A DNA stretch of 64,000 nucleotides from Pseudomonas triticicola (GTDB lineage Bacteria > Pseudomonadota > Gammaproteobacteria > Pseudomonadales > Pseudomonadaceae): assembly GCF_019145375.1 (NCBI RefSeq), contig NZ_JAHSTX010000001.1, forward strand, positions 3,695,001 through 3,759,000, in the 5' to 3' direction. Within the stretch, counting starts at the first letter, position 1, and every line of letters starts with the position of its first letter. The notes under the pieces are model-generated. The model made no database searches. It worked only from the letters and a program-made list of their open reading frames with translations, and was not told the origin of the DNA. The position numbers and the translations under genes are program-made. Shown here piece after piece: positions 13,521-23,557 of this stretch.

Positions 13521-14657
13521 TTAGCGTCGCTTGGCCATCTCGTTGATGAAGCGGTCGAACAGTGGCGCAACATCGTTCGGGCCCGGGCTCGCTTCAGGGT
13601 GACCCTGGAAGCTGAACGCGCTCTTGTCGGTGCGCTCGATGCCTTGCAGGGTGCCGTCGAACAGCGACTTGTGGATCGCGCGCACGTTGGCAGGCAGGGT
13701 GGCTTCGTCTACCGCAAAACCGTGGTTCTGGCTGGTGATCATCACAACGCCTGTATCCAGATCCTGCACCGGGTGGTTGGCACCGTGGTGGCCGTGGCCC
13801 ATTTTCAGGGTCTTGGCGCCGGAGGCCAGGGCCAGCAGCTGGTGGCCGAGGCAGATGCCGAACACCGGCGTCTCGGTTTCCAGCACTTCCTTGATCGCCT
13901 GGATCGCGTAGTCGCATGGCTCCGGGTCACCAGGGCCGTTGGACAGGAACACGCCGTCCGGCTTCAGCGCCAGCACATCGGCGGCTGGAGTCTGCGCAGG
14001 CACTACGGTGACGCGGCAGCCGCGCTCGACCAGCATGCGCAGGATGTTGACCTTGACACCGTAGTCGTAGGCGACCACGTGATATGGCAGCTCGGAAGCT
14101 TCGATGGTCGCGTGGCTGTCGGTTTTCAGATCCCAGACAGTGGAGCGCCATTCGTACTGGGTCTTGGTGCTGACGACTTTCGCCAGGTCCATGCCCTTCA
14201 GGCCCGGGAAGCCTTGCGCAGCGGCGATGGCCGCTTCTTCGGAGATGTTGTCGCCGGCCATGATGCAGCCGTTCTGAGCGCCTTTTTCACGCAGGATGCG
14301 GGTCAGGCGACGGGTGTCGATACCGGCGATTGCCACTACATTGTTGGCTTTCAGGTAATCAGACAGGGACATCGTGTTACGCCAGTTGCTCGCTACCAGC
14401 GGCAGGTCACGGATGACCAGGCCAGCGGACCAGACGCGGTCGGACTCGGCGTCTTCCGGCGTGGTGCCGGTGTTGCCGATGTGCGGGTAAGTCAGGGTAA
14501 CGATCTGCTGGGCGTAGGAAGGATCGGTAAGGATTTCCTGATAGCCGGTCATTGCGGTGTTGAACACCACCTCACCAACGGTCTGACCGTCGGCTCCAAT
14601 GGCTTCGCCGCGAAAAATGCTGCCATCAGCAAGGGCGAGTATGGCTGGCTTAGTCAA
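13521..14657 (-). CDS. carA: Carbamoyl-phosphate synthase small subunit
   Basis: A 378-aa protein with the CPSase small-chain N domain (about 1-130, with [20 protein letters not shown]) and a class I glutamine amidotransferase domain. The nucleophile is in [14 protein letters not shown] (Cys near 268), with the catalytic His/Glu in GHPEASPGP near the end. It releases ammonia from glutamine for CarB. The start chosen is TTG at 14657: GGGAGG (14663-14668) is 5 bases upstream, and the resulting [13 protein letters not shown] matches the family. The ATG at 14681 would place that ribosome site inside the gene. A terminator-like hairpin precedes it. Confidence 0.96.
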   Translation of the reverse strand: MTKPAILALADGSIFRGEAIGADGQTVGEVVFNTAMTGYQEILTDPSYAQQIVTLTYPHIGNTGTTPEDAESDRVWSAGLVIRDLPLVASNWRNTMSLSDYLKANNVVAIAGIDTRRLTRILREKGAQNGCIMAGDNISEEAAIAAAQGFPGLKGMDLAKVVSTKTQYEWRSTVWDLKTDSHATIEASELPYHVVAYDYGVKVNILRMLVERGCRVTVVPAQTPAADVLALKPDGVFLSNGPGDPEPCDYAIQAIKEVLETETPVFGICLGHQLLALASGAKTLKMGHGHHGANHPVQDLDTGVVMITSQNHGFAVDEATLPANVRAIHKSLFDGTLQGIERTDKSAFSFQGHPEASPGPNDVAPLFDRFINEMAKRR

Positions 14658-14706
14658 GAAGACCTCCCGTAAATAACGCATGAAAGGGCAATCGCAGGTT
14701 GTAAAA

Positions 14707-14740
14707 AAGCGGAGTGACGTATGGACACGTCACCCCGCTT
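14707..14740 (-). terminator. Putative transcription attenuator upstream of carA
   Basis: On the minus strand a strong stem (aagcgg-gtgacgt paired with acgtcac-ccgctt, one mismatch, 6-base loop) is followed by a run of six T and lies about 50 bases before the carA start. That is the layout of an intrinsic terminator inside a leader. A short in-frame reading frame ends inside its first arm. Pyrimidine- or arginine-responsive attenuation of carA is an inference. Confidence 0.6.
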
Positions 14741-14777
14741 CTTCACTGAAATTATTCTGCGCGCTTTTAGTGGACAC
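14730..14777 (-). CDS. Possible 15-codon carA leader peptide
   Basis: A GTG-started frame reads MSTKSAQNNFSEEAG and stops inside the 5' arm of the attenuator-like hairpin before carA. No Shine-Dalgarno sequence is evident, and the codons are not strongly enriched for Arg or Tyr/Phe. The placement is suggestive but chance is a real alternative. Confidence 0.2.
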   Translation of the reverse strand: MSTKSAQNNFSEEAG

Positions 14778-14869
14778 ACTAAAGCTGTAGCTTACAGAAA
14801 AGGGCGTTTTTGGTCCACCGCTAAAGAGCCTTAAAGGCCGGAGAATGCGACAGGTCGTCGCCAAGCGGT

Positions 14870-14902
14870 AAAAACCGGCGCAAAAAGGGACGTTTGCGCC
14901 GG
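14870..14902 (-). terminator. Rho-independent terminator after dapB
   Basis: A perfect 10-bp stem ccggcgcaaa / tttgcgccgg (14875-14884 with 14893-14902) is followed on the minus strand by five T. It lies 13 bases past the dapB stop and ends the dnaJ-dapB transcript before carA. Confidence 0.85.
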
Positions 14903-14915
14903 GTTCAGCAACGAC

Positions 14916-15728
<813 letters not shown>

Positions 15729-16853
15729 TTACAAATCGCCGAAGAAACGCTTCACACCGTCGAACCAACCGGTGGTTTTCGGCGAGTGGCTGTTGTCGTC
15801 GGCCAGGGAGCTGCGGAATTCTTCCAGCAGTTCACGCTGACGACGGTTGAGGTTGACCGGCGTTTCCACAGCGACACGGCACATCAGGTCACCGGCACCA
15901 CCGCCACGCACTGGCGCAACGCCTTTGCCGCGTACGCGGAACTGCTTGCCGGTCTGCGTGCCTTCGGGGATTTTCAGTTTGACGCGACCGTCGAGGGTCG
16001 GAATTTCCAGCTCGCCGCCCAGTGCAGCGTCGACGAAGCTGATCGGCACTTCGCAGAACAGATGCTTGCCGTCACGTTGGAAGATGTCGTGTTCGCGCAC
16101 ATTGATCACAACGTACAGGTCGCCAGTCGGCCCGCCCTGAGTACCCGCCTCGCCTTCGCCGGACAGACGAATGCGGTCGCCAGTATCAACACCGGCAGGC
16201 ACTTTGACCGACAGGGTTTTGTACTCTTCGACACGACCGTCACCGTGGCAGGAGTCGCACGGATCGGAAATGATCTTGCCTTGGCCATGGCAGCGCGGGC
16301 AGGTCTGCTGCACCGAGAAAAAGCCCTGCTGCATACGCACCTGACCGATGCCGCCGCAGGTCGGGCACGTCGTCGGCGACGAGCCTTTCTTGGCGCCGGA
16401 ACCATCGCACGGTTTGCAGTTGACCAGTGTCGGAACGCGGATACTCACCGACGTACCGCGCACCGCTTCTTCCAGATTCAGCTCCAGGGTGTAGCGCAGA
16501 TCGCTGCCACGCTGAGCGCCGCCACGGGCACCGCCGCGACCGCCACCGAAGAAATCACTGAAGACATCGCCGAAGATGTCCGAGAAGTTCTGGCCACCGA
16601 AACCGGCACCGCCGCCGCCCATGCTCGGATCGACGCCAGCATGACCGTACTGGTCGTATGCCGCGCGTTTGCTGGCGTCGGACAACACTTCATAGGCCTC
16701 GTTGGCCTCTTTGAATGCTTCTTCCGAAGCCTTGTCGCCGGGATTACGGTCGGGGTGGTGCTTCATGGCCAGGCGGCGATAGGCCTTCTTCAGGTCCGCT
16801 TCGCTCGTGCCCCGCTCGACACCCAATACTTCGTAATAGTCACGCTTTGCCAT
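15729..16853 (-). CDS. dnaJ: Hsp40 co-chaperone DnaJ
   Basis: A 374-aa type I J-protein: a J-domain (about 1-70) with the HPD motif in [12 protein letters not shown], a Gly-rich segment (about 75-110), four CxxCxGxG zinc repeats ([36 protein letters not shown]; about 145-215) and two C-terminal substrate domains. It stimulates the DnaK ATPase and delivers clients. It lies 297 bases downstream of dnaK on the same strand. Confidence 0.97.
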   Translation of the reverse strand: MAKRDYYEVLGVERGTSEADLKKAYRRLAMKHHPDRNPGDKASEEAFKEANEAYEVLSDASKRAAYDQYGHAGVDPSMGGGGAGFGGQNFSDIFGDVFSDFFGGGRGGARGGAQRGSDLRYTLELNLEEAVRGTSVSIRVPTLVNCKPCDGSGAKKGSSPTTCPTCGGIGQVRMQQGFFSVQQTCPRCHGQGKIISDPCDSCHGDGRVEEYKTLSVKVPAGVDTGDRIRLSGEGEAGTQGGPTGDLYVVINVREHDIFQRDGKHLFCEVPISFVDAALGGELEIPTLDGRVKLKIPEGTQTGKQFRVRGKGVAPVRGGGAGDLMCRVAVETPVNLNRRQRELLEEFRSSLADDNSHSPKTTGWFDGVKRFFGDL

Positions 16854-17075
16854 AAGTTCTTTGCACTCTTAAGGACGTTCGGCAAACCCCTCCTGAGCCT
16901 CGCCAAACTCGTTGAGCCCCCATTAAGGCCCGGACCCAACTCACGTCAATTCAACGATCCTGGTCTTGATTGATGCGGTATCTGCGGCGCGAAAAGCAGG
17001 AGCATTCCCGGCCATACCGCCAACATCCGAACGGTGTCGCATGCTGTAAAAATTCACGTATTCCAGATACGCCAA

Positions 17076-17096
17076 CGCGGGAGGCAAGCTCCCGCG
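17076..17096 (-). terminator. Stem-loop between dnaK and dnaJ
   Basis: A perfect 8-bp GC-rich stem cgcgggag / ctcccgcg with a 5-base loop lies 55 bases past the dnaK stop. No T-run follows, so it may only partly stop transcription or stabilise the grpE-dnaK message. The rest of 16854-17150 shows no gene. Confidence 0.4.
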
Positions 17097-17150
17097 CGGC
17101 GACATCCTACCAGTCACCGCCGCAAGGCAGTCAACCGGGCGACCAACAAC

Positions 17151-19067
17151 TTACTTGTGGTCTTTGACTTCTTCGAACTCGGCGTCGACAACGTCGTCAG
17201 CCTTCTCAGCCGATTCGCCTTGCGGGGCTGCGCCATCAGCTGGCTGAGCCTGTTCGGCGTACATCTTCTGAGCAACCGGAGCGGAGACTTTCGACAGCTC
17301 TTCAACCTTGGCTTCGATGGCAGCCTTGTCGTCGCCTTTGACGGCGGCTTCCAGAGCAACCACTGCAGCTTCGATTGCAGTCTTCTCTTCGGCGGTGACC
17401 TTGTCGCCTGCGTCAGCGACCATCTTGCGAGTCGAGTGCACCAGTGCGTCACCCTGGTTACGGGCAGCGGCCAGCTCTTCGAACTTGCGGTCTTCCTCGG
17501 CATTCGCCTCGGCGTCACGCACCATGCGCTCGATTTCTTCGTCGGACAGACCGGAGTTGGCCTTGATCACGATCGACTGGGTCTTGCCGGTAGCCTTGTC
17601 TTTCGCGCCGACGTGCAGGATGCCGTTGGCGTCGATATCGAAGGTCACTTCGATCTGCGGCACGCCACGTGGAGCTGGTGGAATGTCGGCCAGGTCGAAC
17701 TTGCCCAGCGATTTGTTCTGTGCGGCTTGCTTGCGCTCACCTTGCAGAACGTGAATGGTCACAGCGCCCTGGTTGTCGTCGGCTGTCGAGAACACTTGCG
17801 ATTTCTTGGTAGGAATCGTGGTGTTTTTCTCGATCAGCGCGGTCATCACGCCACCCATGGTTTCGATACCCAGGGTCAGCGGGCTGACGTCGAGCAGCAG
17901 CACGTCTTTCACGTCACCGGCCAGAACAGCGCCCTGAATCGCAGCACCCATGGCAACAGCTTCGTCCGGGTTGACGTCTTTACGTGCTTCTTTACCGAAG
18001 AAGTCGGTTACCAGCTTCTGTACCAGCGGCATACGAGTCTGACCACCGACCAGAATCACGTCGTTGATCGCGCTGACGTCGATACCGGCGTCTTTCATGG
18101 CAATGCGGCAAGGTTCGATGGTGCGCTGAACCAGGTCTTCAACCAGTGCTTCGAGCTTGGCACGCGAGATCTTCACGTTCAGGTGCTTAGGACCGGTCGC
18201 GTCTGCAGTGATGTACGGCAGGTTGACGTCGGTCGACTGAGCGGACGACAGCTCGATCTTGGCTTTCTCAGCGGCTTCTTTCAGGCGCTGCATCGCCAGC
18301 GGGTCACCTTTGAGGTTCATGCCGCTTTCTTTCTTGAATTCGTCAACGAGGTAGTCGATCAGACGAATGTCGAAGTCTTCACCGCCGAGGAAGGTGTCAC
18401 CGTTGGTGGCCAACACTTCGAACTGGTGCTCGCCGTCAACTTCAGCGATTTCGATAACGGATACGTCGAAGGTACCGCCACCCAGGTCATAAACGATAAC
18501 GGTGTGATCGCCCTTGGCCTTGTCCATACCGTAAGCCAGAGCAGCTGCGGTTGGCTCGTTGATGATACGTTTTACGTCCAGACCAGCGATGCGGCCGGCG
18601 TCTTTGGTGGCCTGACGCTGGCTGTCGTTGAAGTAGGCCGGAACGGTGATCACCGCTTCGGTCACTGCCTCGCCGAGGTAGTCTTCGGCGGTCTTCTTCA
18701 TCTTCTTCAGAATTTCAGCCGAGATTTGTGGCGGTGCCATTTTCTGGCCGTTCACTTCTACCCAGGCGTCGTTGTTGTCAGCCTTGACGATCTTGTAAGG
18801 GACCATCTGGATGTCTTTCTGCACAACTTCTTCGTCGAAACGACGACCGATCAGACGCTTTACCGCGTACAGGGTGTTGTGCGGGTTGGTTACAGCCTGA
18901 CGCTTGGCCGACTGACCTACCAGAATTTCGCCATCGTTGGCGTAAGCGATGATCGACGGCGTGGTACGCGCGCCTTCAGCGTTTTCAATAACTTTGGCTT
19001 TGCCGTTTTCCAGCACGGAGACGCAGGAGTTGGTAGTCCCCAGGTCGATACCGATAATTTTGCCCAT
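17151..19067 (-). CDS. dnaK: Hsp70 chaperone DnaK
   Basis: A 638-aa Hsp70. The nucleotide-binding domain (about 1-385) begins [19 protein letters not shown] and contains [16 protein letters not shown] and [10 protein letters not shown]; a [11 protein letters not shown] linker leads to the substrate-binding domain, followed by an acidic C-terminal tail ending [11 protein letters not shown]. The ATG at 19067 is preferred: a GTG two codons upstream extends the frame, but the GGGAG site (about 19074-19079) is correctly spaced for the ATG. It is downstream of grpE (102-base gap) and upstream of dnaJ, and is probably driven by the sigma-32 promoter ahead of grpE. Confidence 0.98.
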   Translation of the reverse strand: MGKIIGIDLGTTNSCVSVLENGKAKVIENAEGARTTPSIIAYANDGEILVGQSAKRQAVTNPHNTLYAVKRLIGRRFDEEVVQKDIQMVPYKIVKADNNDAWVEVNGQKMAPPQISAEILKKMKKTAEDYLGEAVTEAVITVPAYFNDSQRQATKDAGRIAGLDVKRIINEPTAAALAYGMDKAKGDHTVIVYDLGGGTFDVSVIEIAEVDGEHQFEVLATNGDTFLGGEDFDIRLIDYLVDEFKKESGMNLKGDPLAMQRLKEAAEKAKIELSSAQSTDVNLPYITADATGPKHLNVKISRAKLEALVEDLVQRTIEPCRIAMKDAGIDVSAINDVILVGGQTRMPLVQKLVTDFFGKEARKDVNPDEAVAMGAAIQGAVLAGDVKDVLLLDVSPLTLGIETMGGVMTALIEKNTTIPTKKSQVFSTADDNQGAVTIHVLQGERKQAAQNKSLGKFDLADIPPAPRGVPQIEVTFDIDANGILHVGAKDKATGKTQSIVIKANSGLSDEEIERMVRDAEANAEEDRKFEELAAARNQGDALVHSTRKMVADAGDKVTAEEKTAIEAAVVALEAAVKGDDKAAIEAKVEELSKVSAPVAQKMYAEQAQPADGAAPQGESAEKADDVVDAEFEEVKDHK

Positions 19068-19169
19068 GTTCACTCTCCCGAAACTTTGGATTTTGTTGCC
19101 GCAGCAGTGGTGGCTGACTGCGGTAGCACTTAAACGCTTGACTTCTAAATGGGGGCCTTGCGGCTAATT

Positions 19170-19736
19170 TCAAGCCTGCTCGTCAATCGAAGGCGAAACC
19201 GGTGCCGGCGCCTTGCTGACGACGACCATCGCCGGGCGCAGCAGGCGACCATTGAGCTGGTAGCCCTTCTGGAAAACCTTCAACACGCTGTTCGGCTCGA
19301 CGTCGGCACTTTCCTGCATGGCCATCGCCTGATGGTGAACGGCGTTGAACGGTTCGCCATGCGGATCGATCGCTTCAAGCTGGTAGCGCTTGAGGGTGTC
19401 GTGGAACATTTTCAGGGTCAGCTCGATGCCTTCGCGCATCGGGCGGATGCTTTCGTCGTCCGGGCTCGACAGCTCGAGGCCGCGCTCCAGGCTGTCGACG
19501 ATCGGCAGCAGGTCGCTGGCAAATTTTTCCAAGGCAAACTTGTGCGCCTTCTCGACGTCCTGCTCGGCACGGCGGCGAACGTTCTGCAGATCGGCAGCAA
19601 CACGCAGAGACTGATCCTGCGCGGCGGCCAATTGCTCTTCGAGCACTTGCACACGGGTCGCCAGGTCGTCACCCGAACCTTCGGGCGCCTGATTGGCATC
19701 TGGGTTTTGCGTATCTACTGTCTGTTCGTCAGCCAT
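19170..19736 (-). CDS. grpE: Nucleotide exchange factor GrpE
   Basis: A 188-aa protein with a Gln/Asp-rich disordered start, a long coiled coil (about 28-95, including [24 protein letters not shown]) and the C-terminal beta domain with the signature [23 protein letters not shown]. It speeds ADP release from DnaK. It is the first gene of the grpE-dnaK-dnaJ cluster, with a consensus heat-shock promoter 54 bases upstream, and is divergent from recN. Confidence 0.96.
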   Translation of the reverse strand: MADEQTVDTQNPDANQAPEGSGDDLATRVQVLEEQLAAAQDQSLRVAADLQNVRRRAEQDVEKAHKFALEKFASDLLPIVDSLERGLELSSPDDESIRPMREGIELTLKMFHDTLKRYQLEAIDPHGEPFNAVHHQAMAMQESADVEPNSVLKVFQKGYQLNGRLLRPAMVVVSKAPAPVSPSIDEQA

Positions 19737-19789
19737 AGAATTCTCCTTTCAATTTCGTCCGCGAGCCTGACTCGCGCTTCTGCCCCGAT

Positions 19790-19817
19790 ATATGGGGCCG
19801 CAAAATCAGGCTTCAAG
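19790..19817 (-). promoter_or_regulatory. Sigma-32 (RpoH) heat-shock promoter of grpE
   Basis: On the minus strand CTTGAAG (19811-19817) is followed after 13 bases by CCCCATAT (19790-19797), matching the RpoH consensus CTTGAAA-N11-16-CCCCATnT. It lies 54 bases before the grpE ATG and would drive grpE and probably dnaK. Confidence 0.85.
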
Positions 19818-19936
19818 GGCTGAAAACAATTGTCCCTACAAAAAAGTGCTGAATACTCATTCTTGAACGCGCTAAGAAAACTCTCTGATCAAGCAAATCG
19901 AGCTAAGGGCGGGCATTGTCAGGCCTGAACAAAACA

Positions 19937-19952
19937 CTGTATAAATAACCAG
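19937..19952 (+). promoter_or_regulatory. LexA operator (SOS box) of recN
   Basis: CTGTATAAATAACCAG has the CTG-N10-CAG frame of the LexA box with an AT-rich centre and lies 25 bases before the recN ATG. RecN is a classic SOS gene, so the site fits its gene. Confidence 0.8.
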
Positions 19953-19976
19953 ACCTCAAGCCTGGGAGCTGCCTTT

Positions 19977-21650
19977 ATGCTGGTGCACCTGTCCGTACAC
20001 AACTACGCCATCGTTGAACATCTCGATCTCGAACTTGATCGCGGGATGAGCGTGATCACAGGGGAAACCGGCGCCGGCAAGTCGATCATGCTCGATGCCC
20101 TGGGCCTCACCCTGGGTGATCGCGCCGACAGCGGCGTGGTTCGCCCGGGCGCCGACAAGGCGGACATTCTCGCCACCTTCGACCTGGCTGATATCCCTGA
20201 AGCCAGCGCCTGGCTTGCCGAGCGCGATCTGGAAAACGACGGGCCGTGCATCCTGCGCCGGGTCATCACCTCGGAAGGTCGTTCGCGCGGTTATATCAAC
20301 GGCACACCCTGCCCGCTTGGCGACCTCAAAGCCCTCGGCGAGCTGCTGATCGATATCCACAGCCAGCACGAACATCAATCGCTGCTGAAAACCGACACCC
20401 ATCGCCGCCTGCTCGACGAATACGCCGGCGCGACCGATCTGGCGCGTCAGGTGCAACTGGCCGCACAGCGCTGGCGCCAGACTCGCCAGGAACTGGAGCG
20501 CCTCTCCAACTCCGGCGACGAACAACGTGCACGCCATCAACTGCTCAGCTATCAGCTCGAAGAACTGGAAAACCTCGGCCTCGGCGAAAACGAACTGGAA
20601 CAGCTGGAACAGGAACACAAGAACCTCACCAACGCCGAAACCCTGCTGGGCATTTGTCGACAAGTGGTCGAGCAGTGCAGCGAAAGCGATTCCGGCAATG
20701 TGCTGAATGCGCTGACTGCCAGCCTCAATCGCCTGTCCAGCGTGAACAGTTCAGTGGGGGCGCTGGGTGAAGCCAGCAGCCTGCTGACCAGCGCACAGAT
20801 TCAGGTAGAAGAAGCAGTCGGCGAGCTCAATCGCTTCCTCGACAATTTCGATGCCGACCCGGCTCGCCTGCAATACCTCGAAGAGCGTCTCGACGCTATC
20901 TACACCTTGGCGCGCAAACACCGGATTCAACCGACCGAAGTCGGCGAGATGCAGCAAAAGCTGCTCGATGAAATCGAAACCCTTAACGCCAATGATGAAT
21001 CCATCGAGCGTCTGGGTGAAGAACTGGCGTCCTATGCCCGCCACTATCAGGAGAAAGCGCGCGAGCTGAGCGACCTTCGTCATCAAGCCGTCGGCAGCCT
21101 CGCCAGTGCAGTGGAGCAGGAAATCCAGCGCCTTGGGATGCCCGGGGGCCGCTTCACCATCGAACTGAAAGCCAACAGCAGCGACGAACTGCTGCCGAAC
21201 GGGCTAGAGCAGGTCGAACTGCTGGTCAGCGCCAACCCCGGCCAACCGCTCAAGGCGCTGGCAAAAGTCGCCTCCGGTGGTGAGCTGTCGCGGATCAGTC
21301 TGGCAATTCAGGTCATTACCGCCCAGACCTCCCGCGTGCCGACGCTGGTATTCGACGAAGTGGACGTAGGTATTGGCGGGCCGACTGCCGAGATTGTCGG
21401 CCAGTTACTGCGCCGTCTCGGTGATCGCGGCCAGGTCCTGACCGTGACGCACTTGCCGCAAGTGGCGGCGCAAGGGCATCAGCATCTGTTCGTGCACAAG
21501 GTCCGCGACGAGAAGGCGACTCACACCGCCGTCGCCAAGCTCACAAAGAACGAGCGCATCGAAGAAGTCGCGCGCATGCTCGGCGGCATTGATCTGACCA
21601 AGGAATCCCTGGCTCACGCGAAAAAAATGGTGGTGACCGCCAAGGCGTAA
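19977..21650 (+). CDS. recN: DNA repair protein RecN
   Basis: A 557-aa SMC-like ATPase for double-strand break repair. It begins MLVHLSVHNYAIVEHLDLEL, with Walker A GETGAGKS (about 29-36) and, after two coiled-coil arms (about 155-365), the ABC signature VASGGELSRISLAIQ and Walker B TLVFDEVDVGIGG. Length and motifs are complete. It has its own LexA box, is divergent from grpE and convergent with fur, and is followed by a shared terminator. Confidence 0.97.
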   Translation: MLVHLSVHNYAIVEHLDLELDRGMSVITGETGAGKSIMLDALGLTLGDRADSGVVRPGADKADILATFDLADIPEASAWLAERDLENDGPCILRRVITSEGRSRGYINGTPCPLGDLKALGELLIDIHSQHEHQSLLKTDTHRRLLDEYAGATDLARQVQLAAQRWRQTRQELERLSNSGDEQRARHQLLSYQLEELENLGLGENELEQLEQEHKNLTNAETLLGICRQVVEQCSESDSGNVLNALTASLNRLSSVNSSVGALGEASSLLTSAQIQVEEAVGELNRFLDNFDADPARLQYLEERLDAIYTLARKHRIQPTEVGEMQQKLLDEIETLNANDESIERLGEELASYARHYQEKARELSDLRHQAVGSLASAVEQEIQRLGMPGGRFTIELKANSSDELLPNGLEQVELLVSANPGQPLKALAKVASGGELSRISLAIQVITAQTSRVPTLVFDEVDVGIGGPTAEIVGQLLRRLGDRGQVLTVTHLPQVAAQGHQHLFVHKVRDEKATHTAVAKLTKNERIEEVARMLGGIDLTKESLAHAKKMVVTAKA

Positions 21651-21665
21651 CAAATAGTAGAAAGC

Positions 21666-21693
21666 ACGAAGGCGACCCTTGGGTCGCCTTCGT
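21666..21693. terminator. Bidirectional terminator between recN and fur
   Basis: A perfect 13-bp inverted repeat acgaaggcgaccc / gggtcgccttcgt with a 2-base loop lies between the convergent stops of recN and fur. T-rich sequence follows on the recN side. A second short stem (gcgaat / attcgc, 21701-21717) lies nearer to fur. Confidence 0.75.
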
Positions 21694-21726
21694 TCGTTTC
21701 GCGAATGTGAAATTCGCGCGACATGC

Positions 21727-22131
21727 TTACTTTTTCTTGCGTACGTACAGCACCAGGTTGTGATCAACCATCTCGAAGCCATGCTTCTCGACGATCGACT
21801 TCTGAAGTTTTTCGATTTCTTCGTCGAAGAATTCGATCACTTCACCCGATTCCACGTTGACCATATGGTCGTGGTGGCCACCGTCAGCCAGTTCGAAGAC
21901 CGCGTGGCCGCCGTCGAAGTTGTGGCGGACCACGAGGCCGGCCGCTTCGAACTGGGTCAGAACACGGTAAACCGTGGCCAAACCGACGTCCTCACCAGCT
22001 TCCATCAACGCCTTGTAGACGTCCTCGGCACTCATGTGACGCTGCTCGGTAGAGTCGAGCATTTGCAGGATCTTGACCCGTGGCAGGGTCACTTTGAGGC
22101 CGGCTTTGCGTAGTTCGCTATTTTCAACCAT
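21727..22131 (-). CDS. fur: Ferric uptake regulator Fur
   Basis: A 134-aa metalloregulator: an N-terminal winged helix (about 1-83, with the recognition region VGLATVYRVLTQFEAAGLV) and a C-terminal dimerisation domain with the regulatory metal-site cluster HHDHMVNVESGEVIEF (about 87-102). The CxxC pairs of E. coli Fur are absent, as is usual in Pseudomonas Fur. With Fe(II) it represses siderophore and iron-uptake genes. It is divergent from bamE across 97 bases, the conserved fur/omlA arrangement. Confidence 0.97.
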   Translation of the reverse strand: MVENSELRKAGLKVTLPRVKILQMLDSTEQRHMSAEDVYKALMEAGEDVGLATVYRVLTQFEAAGLVVRHNFDGGHAVFELADGGHHDHMVNVESGEVIEFFDEEIEKLQKSIVEKHGFEMVDHNLVLYVRKKK

Positions 22132-22228
22132 GGTCAGCTTTCTCGCGATGCTGCTTCGCAGCTTCTCTTAATGCGGGTATGATCGGCGTTTACGTTGTCC
22201 CAGCCAAGATAGTGGAAGTCGCCCACCG

Positions 22229-22756
22229 ATGCAAAACACCAAGCTCTTGCTAACCAGTTTCACCTTTGTGGGACTGCTCGCACTCGCCGGTTGTTCATTC
22301 CCCGGGGTTTACAAAATCGACATCCAGCAGGGCAATGTCGTCACGCAGGACATGATAGACCAGTTACGCCCGGGAATGACCCGGCCGCAAGTACGGTTTA
22401 TCATGGGCAACCCTCTGCTTGCCGACACGTTCCATGCCGATCGCTGGGATTATCTGTACAGCCTGCAACCGGGTGGCGGCGAACGCCAGCAGGAACGAAT
22501 CAGCGTTATCTTCAATTCCAACGACCAGCTTGTCAGCCTGTCCGGTGACTTCATGCCCGGCGTGAGCCGTGATGAAGCCATTCTCGGCAAGGACAGCGGC
22601 ACTACCGTGACCGCGCCTGCTGAAAACACCGACAAGCCAGAAGCTGAGAAGCCAGCCAAACCAGGCTCCTTGCTGGATCAGATCCAGAAGGACGTTGATG
22701 GTGTGGAAACCGTACCGGTTCCGACACCAGAGCCGCTGGACACCTCGCCGCAGTAA
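22229..22756 (+). CDS. bamE: Outer membrane assembly lipoprotein BamE (OmlA)
   Basis: A 175-aa lipoprotein. The signal peptide ends in the lipobox LLALAGC (Cys22). The BamE/SmpA domain follows (about 25-110) with [26 protein letters not shown] compressed into the usual beta-alpha fold. The C-terminal 60 residues are low-complexity and rich in Pro, Glu and Thr, as in other pseudomonads. BamE is a small subunit of the BAM complex that inserts outer membrane proteins. It is divergent from fur, and a strong terminator follows. Confidence 0.93.
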   Translation: MQNTKLLLTSFTFVGLLALAGCSFPGVYKIDIQQGNVVTQDMIDQLRPGMTRPQVRFIMGNPLLADTFHADRWDYLYSLQPGGGERQQERISVIFNSNDQLVSLSGDFMPGVSRDEAILGKDSGTTVTAPAENTDKPEAEKPAKPGSLLDQIQKDVDGVETVPVPTPEPLDTSPQ

Positions 22757-22765
22757 TAGGCGAGG

Positions 22766-22800
22766 CAATAAAAAACCCGGACATTCCGGGTTTTTTATTG
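22766..22800. terminator. Bidirectional terminator between bamE and rnfH
   Basis: The near-perfect palindrome caataaaaaacccgg / ccgggttttttattg with a 5-base loop has A and T runs on both sides of the stem, so it can stop both bamE and the convergent rnfH. Confidence 0.9.
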
Positions 22801-22817
22801 CCTGCAGTTTGGTCTGA

Positions 22818-23123
22818 TCAAGAATTGCGTGCTTTAGCCTTGGCCGCGCGCAAGCGTCGAACTTCTTTGGGATCAGCCAGCAGCGGTCGATAAATTTCGA
22901 TCCGGTCGCCCGCCTGAACAGGGCGAGAATCCGCGTCAGCCACGACCTTGCCAAAAATCCCCAGCGGACACTCCGCCAGATTCAACTCAGGAAACTCTGC
23001 CGCGATGCCCGATTCGTGCACCGCAGCACGAACACTAACGCCCTCAGCAACGCTGATCGTACGCAGAACCTGGCGATCAACCGCCGCGTACACGACTTCT
23101 ATCTCGATCACCGGCTTAACCAT
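22818..23123 (-). CDS. rnfH: RnfH family ubiquitin-like protein
   Basis: A 101-aa beta-grasp protein beginning MVKPVIEIEVVYAAVDRQVL and ending in a short basic tail, with GDRIEIYRPLLADPKEVRR near the C terminus, which is the family signature. It was named for its neighbour in rnf operons, but in most proteobacteria it pairs with the ratA-like toxin gene; its function is unclear. The start ATG at 23123 overlaps the ratA stop by 8 bases, so the two are translationally coupled. Longer upstream frames lie inside ratA. Confidence 0.92.
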   Translation of the reverse strand: MVKPVIEIEVVYAAVDRQVLRTISVAEGVSVRAAVHESGIAAEFPELNLAECPLGIFGKVVADADSRPVQAGDRIEIYRPLLADPKEVRRLRAAKAKARNS

Positions 23124-23550
23124 GCATCTGCTTGGCGCGCTGGCAGAAAGCATCCACCAGCTGGTTAGCCGCCTGATTGAACAGCGGGCCCAACGTAGCG
23201 CGCACCAACGGCCCGGCATAATCGAACGACAGATCCAGACTGATCTTGCAGGCCTTTTCGTTCAGCGCCTTGAATACCCAGATGCCGTGCAACTGAGTGA
23301 ACGGGCCTTCTTCAAGATTCATCTCGATCGACTGCCCCGGCACCAGCGTATTGCGCGTGACGAAATGCTGACTGAGGCCGCCCTTGGCCACGCCGACACT
23401 GGCGCGCATGTGTTCCGGGGAGCTTTCCAGCACTTCAGCCTCCGAGCACCACGGCAGAAACTCCGGGTACCGCGCGACATCGTTGACCAGGTCGTAGAGA
23501 AACTGCGCCGGGTACGGCAGGAGCGCGGATCGTTGGATATGTGTCGTCAT
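23116..23550 (-). CDS. ratA: RatA family START-like protein
   Basis: A 144-aa START/polyketide-cyclase fold protein (MTTHIQRSALLPYPAQFLYD, then LVNDVARYPEFLPWCSEAEV). E. coli RatA was reported to block 70S formation by binding the 50S subunit; the family is related to coenzyme-Q-binding COQ10 proteins, so a ubiquinone-related role is also possible. The start ATG at 23550 is preferred over a 10-residue upstream extension. It overlaps rnfH by 8 bases and follows the NSS symporter by 7 bases. Confidence 0.92.
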   Translation of the reverse strand: MTTHIQRSALLPYPAQFLYDLVNDVARYPEFLPWCSEAEVLESSPEHMRASVGVAKGGLSQHFVTRNTLVPGQSIEMNLEEGPFTQLHGIWVFKALNEKACKISLDLSFDYAGPLVRATLGPLFNQAANQLVDAFCQRAKQMHG

Positions 23551-23557
23551 GTAAGCG

